The position numbers and the translations under genes are program-made. This document shows, one piece after another, positions 38,166 to 48,067 of a stretch of 64,000 bases of DNA. Each line of letters begins with the position of its first letter. Within the stretch, counting starts at the first letter, position 1. The DNA is from Mycobacterium kiyosense. GTDB lineage: Bacteria > Actinomycetota > Actinomycetes > Mycobacteriales > Mycobacteriaceae. The stretch lies in assembly GCA_021654635.1 (NCBI GenBank), contig AP025179.1, positions 2,418,001 through 2,482,000 on the forward strand, written 5' to 3'. A model generated the notes under the pieces. It made no database searches. It was not told the DNA's origin and saw nothing but the letters and a program-made list of their open reading frames with translations.

Positions 38166-38351
38166 GGTACCCGCGTGCCGGGGGGTGCGCCAGCGTGATG
38201 TTGGGCGTCGAGTGTCACGCCAGCGTGACGCTCGGCGGGGGTGGGGGCGGGAGCGACGCCGGGGTGGGGGCGGGGGCGTGGTACCCGCGTGCCTGGGGAG
38301 CGCCAGCGTGACGTTGGGCGTCGGGTGTCACGCCAGCGTGACGCTCGGCGG
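38166..38351. repeat. Two 72-bp imperfect direct repeats in the aceE-mabR spacer
   Basis: Copy 1 is 38166-38238 and copy 2 is 38280-38351. Both run from GGTACCCGCGTGCC to GTGACGCTCGGCGG with only a few differences. Each contains CCAGCGTGA twice, so the unit occurs four times. The spacer between aceE and mabR (38102-38385) holds no other recognisable gene. Confidence 0.75.
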
Positions 38352-38385
38352 AGAGGAGGGGATCGGTGGGGAGATGCGACGTGCG

Positions 38386-41175
<2,790 letters not shown>

Positions 41176-41335
41176 CTTCCGCTCCTGTAGTTGGCGGGGG
41201 ATCGGCTTGGGTGGCCGCCCCTCTATCGTGCCGCACCGGAGCCGAGCGCGGGTACTTGCCGTGGGTGACCGCTGGCAGACCCCGAAGTAGGTGCTAGTGG
41301 GGCATTTGGGATCGGGACGCGGTAACGTCCATGCC

Positions 41336-41926
41336 GTGCTCACTGGATGGCGTGCCGTCCCTCGCAGGCACGTGGGGGAGTTCCCCAGGCGAGGCGCCCT
41401 GGCTCTGGGATGTGTTGCGGTGATGACGATCGGAGTCGTCGGCTGCACGAAGATCGCCGACGGAAGCGGCGTGGCCGACACCAATGTGGCACCGGCATAC
41501 CGGTCCTCGGTGTCGGCGTCGGTGTCGGCGTCGTCGGTGACCTCGAGCGTGCGGGAATCCCAGCGGCAGCAATCCGTGACGACCAGCATGATCCGCACCT
41601 CGTGCGGCACCCTGGGCAACGCGGTCTCGGACACCATCGACAAAGTCAACGCCTACGTCGCGGCGCTCAACGCCGGGAAGAACACCGGCCCGACCGAGGG
41701 TCCGGCGATCGACGCCCTCAACAACGGCGCCAACACCGTGACCAGCAGCATCAACAACGCGCTGTCGCCCGAGCAGCGCGACGCCTTCAAGGCCTACAGC
41801 GATGCGGCCCGCGCGGTGGCCAACGCCATCTCCACCCACGTAGGGCCGTCGGAGTTCAACCGGCGGGTGGATGCCTTCAACAAGGCGAAGTCGCGGGCGG
41901 TGGATTCCTGCAAGGGCTTCATCTGA
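41336..41926 (+). CDS. Putative lipoprotein (Rv2240c position)
   Basis: A 196-residue exported protein. The N-terminus has arginines, a hydrophobic stretch ([15 protein letters not shown]) and a lipobox-like VVGC followed by TKIADGS, so it is probably lipidated and anchored outside the membrane. The mature part is helical, polar and low in complexity ([14 protein letters not shown] at its start), with two further cysteines. No known function. Start GTG 41336 is a choice among several. It is divergent from aceE and is followed 129 bp later by the DUF3052 gene. Confidence 0.65.
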   Translation: MLTGWRAVPRRHVGEFPRRGALALGCVAVMTIGVVGCTKIADGSGVADTNVAPAYRSSVSASVSASSVTSSVRESQRQQSVTTSMIRTSCGTLGNAVSDTIDKVNAYVAALNAGKNTGPTEGPAIDALNNGANTVTSSINNALSPEQRDAFKAYSDAARAVANAISTHVGPSEFNRRVDAFNKAKSRAVDSCKGFI

Positions 41927-42055
41927 ACCGGGTGGCCGATCGGGGCTCGGCCGGGCTGCGGAAACTGTGCGTGGGCTAGCCGTATGAACTCGACGGTGCC
42001 TGTGCGACGATAGCGTCGATTGCTTCTCGTGTGGTTGGTAGAGGGAGGTTCCACG

Positions 42056-42466
42056 GTGGTCGCGGCGGATCACGCTCGCAAGTTGGGCATCCAACGGGAC
42101 CAGGTTGTCCAGGAGTGGGGCTGGGACGAGGACACCGACGACGACATCCGTGCCGACATCGAGGATGCCTGCGGCAGCGAGCTGCTCGATGAGGACACCG
42201 ACGAGGTCGTCGACGTCGTGCTGCTCTGGTACCGCGACAACGATGGCGACCTGGTGGACATCCTGATGGACGCCATCAGCCCACTGGCCGAGGACGGCGT
42301 GATCTGGGTGCTGACGCCCAAGACCGGCCGGCCCGGACATGTGCAGCCCGCTGACATCGCCGAGGCGGCGCCCACCGCCGGCCTGATGCCGACCTCCTCG
42401 GTGAACCTGGGCAACTGGAGCGCGAGTCGACTGGTCCAGCCGAAGTCGCGGACCGGTAAGCGCTGA
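42056..42466 (+). CDS. DUF3052 family protein (Rv2239c-like)
   Basis: A 136-residue acidic cytoplasmic protein starting VVAADHARKLGIQRDQVVQEWGWDED. The DUF3052 family is actinobacterial and uncharacterised. It starts with GTG after GAGGGAGG. The stop overlaps the ahpE ATG by one base (TGATG), so both are made together, as in M. tuberculosis. A role connected to redox protection is only suggested by the pairing. Confidence 0.85.
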   Translation: MVAADHARKLGIQRDQVVQEWGWDEDTDDDIRADIEDACGSELLDEDTDEVVDVVLLWYRDNDGDLVDILMDAISPLAEDGVIWVLTPKTGRPGHVQPADIAEAAPTAGLMPTSSVNLGNWSASRLVQPKSRTGKR

Positions 42467-42927
42467 TGCTCGACGTCGGAGCCACCGCCCCCGACTTCAC
42501 CCTGCGCGACCAGAACAACCAGCCCGTCTCGCTCGGGGCTTACCGCGGCGCCAAGAACGTGCTGCTGGTGTTCTTCCCGCTGGCGTTCACCGGGATCTGT
42601 CAGGGCGAACTGGACGCCGTGCGGGACAACCTGCCGGAATTCGAGAACGACGACACCGCGGTGCTGGCCATTTCGGTGGGTCCGCCGCCCACCCACAAGA
42701 TCTGGGCGGTGCAGAGCGGGTTCCTGTTTCCGGTGCTGTCGGACTTCTGGCCGCACGGCGCGGTCAGCCAGGCCTACGGGGTGTTCAACGACGCGGCCGG
42801 CATCTCCAACCGCGGCACGTTCGTGGTCGATAAGGCGGGGATCATCCGGTTCGCCGAGATGAAGCAGCCCGGCGAGGCGCGCGACCGGGCGGTGTGGACG
42901 TCGGCGCTGGCGGCGTTGCGGGAGTGA
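42466..42927 (+). CDS. ahpE: One-cysteine peroxiredoxin AhpE
   Basis: A 153-residue peroxiredoxin with the peroxidatic cysteine C45 in PLAFTGICQGEL and no resolving cysteine in the usual places. The M. tuberculosis orthologue Rv2238c has the same length and cysteine position. It reduces peroxides, including peroxynitrite and fatty acid hydroperoxides, and is recycled through mycothiol/mycoredoxin. It is co-translated with the DUF3052 gene. The tRNA-Val gene follows 51 bp downstream. Confidence 0.95.
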   Translation: MLDVGATAPDFTLRDQNNQPVSLGAYRGAKNVLLVFFPLAFTGICQGELDAVRDNLPEFENDDTAVLAISVGPPPTHKIWAVQSGFLFPVLSDFWPHGAVSQAYGVFNDAAGISNRGTFVVDKAGIIRFAEMKQPGEARDRAVWTSALAALRE

Positions 42928-42978
42928 GCGTTTTGGGTGCCGGGCGGTTCGGCGTGTAGCCTGCTGCGCCGGGGCATA

Positions 42979-43053
42979 GGGCGCGTAGCTCAGTGGTAGA
43001 GCTCTGGTTTTACACACCAGCGGTCGGCGGTTCGATACCGTCCGCGCCCACCA
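42979..43053 (+). tRNA. tRNA-Val (anticodon TAC)
   Basis: A full cloverleaf of 75 bases including encoded CCA. The acceptor stem is GGGCGCG/CGCGCCC. The anticodon stem CTGGT/ACCAG encloses the loop TTTACAC, giving anticodon TAC. The T-arm is GGCGG-TTCGATA-CCGTC. Its 3' 45 bases are the attachment core of the element that follows. Confidence 0.97.
43009..43053 (+). repeat. attL: 45-bp attachment core in tRNA-Val
   Basis: Starts TTTACACACCAGCGG in the anticodon loop and ends CGCGCCCACCA. It is identical to 51667-51711. Integration here restores the tRNA 3' end. Confidence 0.92.
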
Positions 43054-43092
43054 GTGTTATTGCAGGTCAACGGCGTTGGGGTCATTCGAGGC

Positions 43093-43110
43093 CGACCCCC
43101 CGTTGTGCCG
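43093..43110 (+). repeat. Left subterminal repeat (putative integrase arm site)
   Basis: CGACCCCCCGTTGTGCCG occurs here and at 51519-51536 in the same orientation. The next ~15 bases are also similar (AGTGAGTCAAGA versus AGTGTGCCAAGA). Position near each end suggests arm-type sites for integrase or excisionase. Confidence 0.55.
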
Positions 43111-43154
43111 AGAGTGAGTCAAGAGGCCGACAGAATGGCCTATTTCGCGGCGCA

Positions 43155-44555
43155 TCACTGCCCGCTGCCGGCGCGTGATCGACCGAGCAGCGCGTCGCCC
43201 GCCGATGCCAACGCGTCGTCGTAGACGTGGCCGTAGACCCGCAGCGTCATCGCGGGATCGTGGCCGAGCCATTTCGCGGTCGCCGCTACCGTCGTGCCGC
43301 CGTCGAGCAGCATCGTTGCGGCGGTGTGCCGAGCGTCGTGCAGCCGGATTGTCGGGACGGCCGCGACCTCGCAATGGCTGCGGAACATCTTCGAGTAGGT
43401 CTCGGGCCGCACTGGCGAGCCGTCCGCGCTGACCGCGACCAGGCCGGTGTCCGGCCACCGCTTACCGATCCGCAGCCGTTCGGACGCCTGCGCCGCCTTG
43501 AGTGTGCGCAGCGCGGCGAGCACGTCGCCCGGCATCGGCAGCACGCGGCGGGACCGGCGCGACTTCGGATCGCCGGTCACCGTTCCCTGACCTGCGACCA
43601 CGACGCGGCCCTGAGCGATGCTCACGGTGCCGGCGTCGAAATCGACATCGGTCCAGCGCAGCCCGAGTACCTCGGAGCGGCGTAGACCGGCCAGCGTGAG
43701 CAGCCAGCAGGCGGCGAGGCGGTCGTCGGCGATGTGCTCGCGAAAGCGCGTGGCCTGCTCGGGTGTCCACGTCGACATATCCCTGTTGGCGACCTTGGGC
43801 CGCTCGACCAGGCGCGCGACGTTGCGGGCGACCAGGCCGCGCGCCATCGCGTCATCGAGCGCGTGAGATAGAACGCCGAGCATGGTGACCACGGTGCGGT
43901 TGCTGACGCCGCCTGCGATCTTGGGCCGCTCGGGGTCACCGGGCCGCGCTGCGATGTACCGGCCGCGCTCGGGCCGCAGCACGTCGCCGCCGGCCACCAG
44001 GCGGTCGAGCGCTTTCATGCCGGGGTTGCCGAAGGCGGCGTGAAGCTCGGCGTAGCTCGCCCCGGCGGGCCGCTCACGCAGGTAATTCAACACCTCGGAG
44101 GATCGCTGACCGCGCTTGTCGCGCTGGGCAACCGGCGTGCCCGCGAGCCGCAGTGTCACCAGCGCGTCGAGGTCGGCTGTCCGCAGGTGCTGCAGCGGGG
44201 TCGCGCCAAGGTGTTCGATGACCGGTTTGAGGTGGTCGCGGTACCCGGCCAGCGTGTTTGGCCGCACGTCGCGCCGACCGTCGAGCCATTCGGTCAGGAA
44301 CTCGGCGACGGTCGTGCGGTCGCGCTTGACGAACGTGCCGGCCGCGACCTCGGTTGTGACGCGCCGGTACTCGCGGCGAGCTTCGGCGAGCGTGGAGTAG
44401 GTGAACCGCTGCCGGTCGCGCGTCCCGTCCGGCCGAGTGCCGATGTCGACCTGGAATGTGTAGGTGGTTGCGCCGCTTTTGGCCTTGCGCCTGGTGATCG
44501 GCTCGGAGCGCCGGGTGCGCTTGGGCTGCTGATCGGCGGTGTTCTCGGTGCTCAT
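43155..44555 (-). CDS. Tyrosine recombinase integrase with inserted domain
   Basis: A 466-residue integrase. Catalytic residues are R292 (AGLRRSE), H406 and R409 (RLHDARH), H432 (WLGHD) and the nucleophile Y441 (RVYGHV). An N-terminal arm-binding part (20-65) and SAM-like core-binding part (80-135) precede it. Residues 140-215 are an insertion not usual in phage integrases; 152-203 look like a small winged-helix (SSEVLNYLRERPAGASYAELH, then KALDRLVAGGDVL and GRYIA). The ATG at 44555 overlaps the upstream regulator stop (ATGA). The gene points towards attL, ending 102 bp from it. It integrates and excises the element at tRNA-Val. Confidence 0.93.
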   Translation of the reverse strand: MSTENTADQQPKRTRRSEPITRRKAKSGATTYTFQVDIGTRPDGTRDRQRFTYSTLAEARREYRRVTTEVAAGTFVKRDRTTVAEFLTEWLDGRRDVRPNTLAGYRDHLKPVIEHLGATPLQHLRTADLDALVTLRLAGTPVAQRDKRGQRSSEVLNYLRERPAGASYAELHAAFGNPGMKALDRLVAGGDVLRPERGRYIAARPGDPERPKIAGGVSNRTVVTMLGVLSHALDDAMARGLVARNVARLVERPKVANRDMSTWTPEQATRFREHIADDRLAACWLLTLAGLRRSEVLGLRWTDVDFDAGTVSIAQGRVVVAGQGTVTGDPKSRRSRRVLPMPGDVLAALRTLKAAQASERLRIGKRWPDTGLVAVSADGSPVRPETYSKMFRSHCEVAAVPTIRLHDARHTAATMLLDGGTTVAATAKWLGHDPAMTLRVYGHVYDDALASAGDALLGRSRAGSGQ

Positions 44556-45154
44556 CGGCGGTTCGTCTCCTTGGTTATCTCGATGTCGCGTTGCGGGGGT
44601 TGTGGCCGTTTCGGTAGTGGTTTGTCGTCGAACCATCCTTCGGCCTTCGCGCGCTTGAGCAGGCGGTCAACGGTGGTCTTGCTGACATTCAGTCGTGCGG
44701 CGACGGTTGGGCGCACCGGCAGCCCGAGGGCAAGGGCTTCCTCGGCGATCTTCGCTGCCTGATAGACCGGAGGGGCCGCGACATCCGGTTGGGTCCATGC
44801 TTCGACGGTCTCGCCGAAGAACCACACCTGACCGCCTTTTCGCGCGATCCACTGCGCGGCGGTGTAGGCGAGTCTGCGCACCGGCACCGCGCGCACTGCC
44901 TCGTAGTCGACCGCACCACCGTCGCCGGCCGTAATCGTCAGTTCGGTGATTCTGGGACCGCTGTCCTTCGCGGTCTGCACGCGCACCACGTAGGTAAAGG
45001 GGTGGCCGACCAGTCGGACAGCCACGCGCTCCCTCGGCTCGGGGATGCGCCCAAGCGGGCCGATGCGGGTGTCGGGGGTCGCCGGGTCGGCGTAGTCGAC
45101 CGAATCGACATCGCCGCGCTGCGGTTTCGGGGAGTCACCTTTGCGCGAACTCAT
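44552..45154 (-). CDS. HTH DNA-binding regulator of the element
   Basis: A 200-residue protein. The N-terminal two thirds has no recognised domain but a compact alpha/beta look (RLVGHPFTYVVRVQ, QWIARKGGQVWFFGETVEAW). The C-terminal part (148-173, PTVAARLNVSKTTVDRLLKRAKAEGW) is a clear helix-turn-helix. It is co-translated with integrase and divergent from the excisionase. An inverted repeat overlapping its own start codon suggests autoregulation. It may be the master repressor of the element or a partner of integrase. Confidence 0.7.
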   Translation of the reverse strand: MSSRKGDSPKPQRGDVDSVDYADPATPDTRIGPLGRIPEPRERVAVRLVGHPFTYVVRVQTAKDSGPRITELTITAGDGGAVDYEAVRAVPVRRLAYTAAQWIARKGGQVWFFGETVEAWTQPDVAAPPVYQAAKIAEEALALGLPVRPTVAARLNVSKTTVDRLLKRAKAEGWFDDKPLPKRPQPPQRDIEITKETNRR

Positions 45155-45166
45155 ACTAGGTGACTC
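45132..45166. promoter_or_regulatory. Operator GAGTCACCT-N17-AGGTGACTC over the regulator start
   Basis: A perfect 9-bp inverted repeat (45132-45140 and 45158-45166). The left half lies within codons 5-8 of the HTH gene, the right half just upstream of its ATG. The divergent promoters of the int and xis operons lie around it. Two ACTAG copies follow nearby. Confidence 0.55.
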
Positions 45167-45207
45167 TACGTACTAGACATTCACCACACAAGTCTTAGAT
45201 TGAAGTA

Positions 45208-45429
45208 ATGCAGACACCAACAACCACCAAATCTGTTCCAACGCTGGACGAATTGCGCAGCGGGCCACCGACACTGAGCGTCGAACAGGCAGTGCGGTAC
45301 CTCGGATGCAGCCGCGCGTACGGCTACCAGATGGCGCGCGAGGGGCGGTTGCCAACGATCAAGCTCGGTGAGCGCCGGGTGCGCGTCCCGGCGCTGGCGT
45401 TGCTAAAGATGCTCGGCGGCGAGGCGTAA
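45208..45429 (+). CDS. Excisionase-like MerR-type HTH protein
   Basis: A 73-residue DNA-binding protein of the excisionase/HTH_17 family. It has LSVEQAVRYLGCSRAYGYQMAREGRLPTIKLGERRVRVPALALL, that is, an HTH followed by the typical R-V-P wing and terminal helix. Such proteins bend attachment-site DNA and direct integrase to excise, and some act as regulators. It is the first rightward gene, opposite the HTH regulator. Two hairpins separate it from the DUF3987 gene. Confidence 0.85.
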   Translation: MQTPTTTKSVPTLDELRSGPPTLSVEQAVRYLGCSRAYGYQMAREGRLPTIKLGERRVRVPALALLKMLGGEA

Positions 45430-45445
45430 CCGAAAGCAATTGCAC

Positions 45446-45509
45446 CGCAGCGCAATTCACGCTGCGAAGAAACGAGCGCCCCGCCGGGCACCGATACCCG
45501 AGCGGGGCG
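45446..45509 (+). terminator. Two hairpins between xis and the DUF3987 gene
   Basis: Hairpin 1 is CGCAGCG-N7-CGCTGCG (45446-45466). Hairpin 2 is CGCCCCGC/GCGGGGCG (45477-45484 and 45502-45509) with an inner CGGG/CCCG stem. There is no T-tract. They may attenuate transcription from xis into the replication gene, or fold the leader over the GTG start at 45530. Confidence 0.45.
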
Positions 45510-45529
45510 ACTTACCGAAATGAGGCCGA

Positions 45530-47155
45530 GTGAGCCAACGCCACCAGGATAACGCCGCTGACGGCGCGGGGAAGGGTCCGTTTGGCAAGCGCGATGCCGA
45601 CGACTACGAGCAGCGCCAACGCGACATCGCGGCCCTGTTCGACGCCGACCCGGTGCCGCTGCGCGCTGGGAGCCTGCCGCCGTTTCCCGCCGACGCGCTG
45701 CCGGAACCCTATGCCGCGATGATCGCGGCGACCGCCGCTGCGCTACAGGTCGATACCGCGATGGTTGGCCCGATGGTGCTCGGTGCGTTGTCGGCGGCGT
45801 GCGGCGGCTGCGTCGAGGCCGAGGTGCACCACGACTGGCACGAGGTCGCCGTGTTTCACCTGCTCATCGTCGCCGGGCCGAGCGAGCGCAAGAGTCCGGT
45901 ACTGTCTCGCGCGGTCGAGCCGCTGCGGGCCGCTGAGCGGCAAATGGCCGAGGTGATCGCGCCGCGCCGGGCCGAGGCGCTGGCACGCCAACGTATCGCC
46001 AAGCAGCGCGCCGACAACGCCGAGCGTGAAGCGTCCAAGCTCGACGCGACCAAGCGGAGCAGCAGCGATGACAGCGGCTATGCGGGAGCCAGCCTCGACC
46101 CCGTGGAACGCGCGGTCAGGCTGGCCGCTGCGGCTGCCGAAATCGTGGTGCCCGAGCTGCCGCGCCTGCTCGCCGACGACGCGACACCCGAGGCGCTGAC
46201 CGCGCGCCTGGCGGCGAACAGCGGTCGCTTGGCCGTGGTGTCGGCCGAGGGCGGTGTTTTGGGCACGCTCGCGGGCCGGTACTCGCGCGGGATGGCGAAT
46301 CTGGACACCTGGCTCAAGGGTTACGTCGGCGATCAGATCATCGTGGATCGTGCCGGCCGAACCGGCGAGGTGATTGACCGGCCGGCTCTGACCGTCTGTT
46401 TGGCGGTGCAACCCGCCGTGCTGGCCGAGGTGCGCGCCGATCAGCGGTTCGACGGCTTCGGGCTGCTCTCGCGCCTGTCCATCGCGCAACCGCGCTCAAT
46501 GGCCGGCCACCGCGACCCTGACGCCGCTGTGCCGACGCCCGAGCATGTCAGCACCGCATACACCGCCGCGCTGACCGACCTGGCGAGGCGGCTGCACGAA
46601 CGCGCGGGCGGGCCGGTCGCGGTCAAATTCAGCCCGGCTGCGCGAGAGGAAATCGCCGACATACAGCGCCGCGTGGAACGGCGGCTGACCGGCGGCGGCG
46701 ATCTGAGCGGCGACATGGAAGCGTGGGGCGGCAAGCACGTAGGCCGCGTGATCCGCGCGGCGCTGCTGCGGCATATGGCCGAGCACGGTGCCGGCGGTGC
46801 CGACAAGCTGGTCTCCGCCGAAACGGTCGCCGCCGCGTGGCGCATCGGGGAATTCTTCGCCGCCCACACACGCGCCGCATTCGGCGTCGCCGACACCAGC
46901 GGCGTGAAGCTGTCTGACCTCGCCGCCGCGCTCGACTACCTCCGCGAGCGACACCAGGTGATGCCGATGTATCCGATACGGCTGCGGGAGCTAAGCAAGA
47001 ACGGCCCGATTGTGTTGCGTCGCAAAAGCACTCGCGATCCACTGCTAGACGTGCTCGACGATTTCAACATCATTCGCGTCAGGGTCATTGACCGCGTGAA
47101 GGTGGTTTATCTGCATCCGCTCGCCGCGCCGCCTCACGGTTCGGGGCTGCTGTGA
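45530..47155 (+). CDS. DUF3987/YfjI-type replication protein (helicase-like)
   Basis: A 541-residue protein. FHLLIVAGPSERKSPVLSRA (about residues 109-128) is a degenerate P-loop typical of DUF3987 (YfjI) proteins. AVVSAEGGVLGTLAGRYSRG and LTVCLAVQPAVL follow in the expected order, and the C-terminus has a winged-helix feel. DUF3987 proteins are found in prophages and integrative elements and are thought to be helicase-type replication proteins; direct proof is scarce. It starts with GTG. The iteron array begins 11 bp after its stop, so it is a good candidate for the protein that binds or melts that origin. Confidence 0.8.
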   Translation: MSQRHQDNAADGAGKGPFGKRDADDYEQRQRDIAALFDADPVPLRAGSLPPFPADALPEPYAAMIAATAAALQVDTAMVGPMVLGALSAACGGCVEAEVHHDWHEVAVFHLLIVAGPSERKSPVLSRAVEPLRAAERQMAEVIAPRRAEALARQRIAKQRADNAEREASKLDATKRSSSDDSGYAGASLDPVERAVRLAAAAAEIVVPELPRLLADDATPEALTARLAANSGRLAVVSAEGGVLGTLAGRYSRGMANLDTWLKGYVGDQIIVDRAGRTGEVIDRPALTVCLAVQPAVLAEVRADQRFDGFGLLSRLSIAQPRSMAGHRDPDAAVPTPEHVSTAYTAALTDLARRLHERAGGPVAVKFSPAAREEIADIQRRVERRLTGGGDLSGDMEAWGGKHVGRVIRAALLRHMAEHGAGGADKLVSAETVAAAWRIGEFFAAHTRAAFGVADTSGVKLSDLAAALDYLRERHQVMPMYPIRLRELSKNGPIVLRRKSTRDPLLDVLDDFNIIRVRVIDRVKVVYLHPLAAPPHGSGLL

Positions 47156-47704
47156 CGCCGCCAAATGCCGCACGGTGCCGCATGGATGCCGCACGCAATG
47201 CCGCATCAACGCTAGGCATTCTGAGCTGGGAAAACGCCACCGTGCCGCATATGCCGCACGATTTGGCGCGAATCACCGCAAAGAGCGGATCGTTACTACT
47301 GCGAAACCGACCTATCTGTCTGTCTGACCAGCGTGTTTGTGCGTCGTTGAGCTGCGAGGCGGCGGCAGATCGTACGAAATCGTGCGGCATATGCGGCATT
47401 TCATCGTTTCCGCAGGTGGGGCGGCGTCCAACCAATGCGGCATTGCGTGCGGCACCTATGCGGCATCATGCGGCATCTGGGCGAGCAGCGGGTCAGAGCG
47501 CGGGTGTTGCCGCTGGTCAGGACACGTTAGGTCGACGCCGCACGGTGCCGCACGGTGCCGCATTGGCCGCGAGAGGCGGCGAGCCTTGACCTGATGACCG
47601 CCGACGCCGCCTTTGGTTGACCTCGGGAGAGGCGGCGTCCATCGACCCAATTCATCGACTGCCCGGCGACCGACGCCGAGCTAACTGCAACCGAGGAAAC
47701 CGAG
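47156..47704. other. Non-coding iteron array, candidate replication origin (ori)
   Basis: TGCCGCA starts at 47166, 47176, 47187, 47199, 47243 and 47252. Its complement TGCGGCA starts at 47383, 47392, 47436, 47448, 47459 and 47469. Spacings are 10, 11, 12, 44, 9 and, in mirror order, 9, 44, 12, 11, 10. Degenerate seventh copies (CACCGCA 47274, GGCGGCA 47361) sit 22 bp inside on both arms. Two more forward copies lie at 47546 and 47556. Spacers near the copies are also conserved between the arms, for instance CGCAATGCCGCAT and GCCGCATATGCCGCACGATT. The ~124-bp centre has no iterons and runs such as CTGTCTGTCTG. ORFs crossing the array are artefacts of it. Confidence 0.8.
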
Positions 47705-48007
47705 ATGACCGTCAACAACAGCAACACCCAATCGACCCAACCGACCGATGACCAGATAGACGCCGCGATCCTGGCCGCACTCACCGAAGCGCAGGCGAGC
47801 AGCGGCGAGGAACTGCACAGCTGGGCTGCGATCCGGCAGCGTCTACCCGGCTCACTGGATCGTGCGAACGAACGCCTGATCGCGCTGTGGCACGCCGGCC
47901 GCGTCTGGACGTGCAAGGTCCGAGGCCGCAACTACGTCGCGTTGGGCGACGCCGACGACGTGCGTTTGGCCGAGGCCCACCGTGCCCGCGCCCCCCTGGC
48001 GCTATGA
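47705..48007 (+). CDS. Small hypothetical protein of the element
   Basis: A 100-residue protein following GAGGAAACCGAG. The middle (DDQIDAAILAALTEAQASSGEELHSWAAIRQRLPG...RLIALWHAGRVW) looks like a winged-helix arrangement, with a strand pair at VRGRNYVAL. That would fit a small DNA-binding protein, perhaps acting at the neighbouring iterons, but I do not recognise the family. TerS-like gene follows after 60 bp. Confidence 0.6.
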   Translation: MTVNNSNTQSTQPTDDQIDAAILAALTEAQASSGEELHSWAAIRQRLPGSLDRANERLIALWHAGRVWTCKVRGRNYVALGDADDVRLAEAHRARAPLAL

Positions 48008-48067
48008 ACCGGCCGAGCTGTCCGCTCTGGCCTGTCCGACCACCCGAATACCGAGAGGAACGAAACG

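Noticed and set aside
47166..47562. Possible CRISPR array
   Set aside because: Units are only 7 bp, spacings vary from 9 to 44 bp and half the copies are inverted; there are no cas genes nearby.
47152..47589. A 145-codon plus-strand frame starting with GTGA overlap after the DUF3987 gene, and a minus-strand frame at 47085-47435
   Set aside because: Both are made almost entirely of translated iterons; the two strands give similar peptides (PHMPHD) because of the inverted symmetry. No domain or ribosome site.
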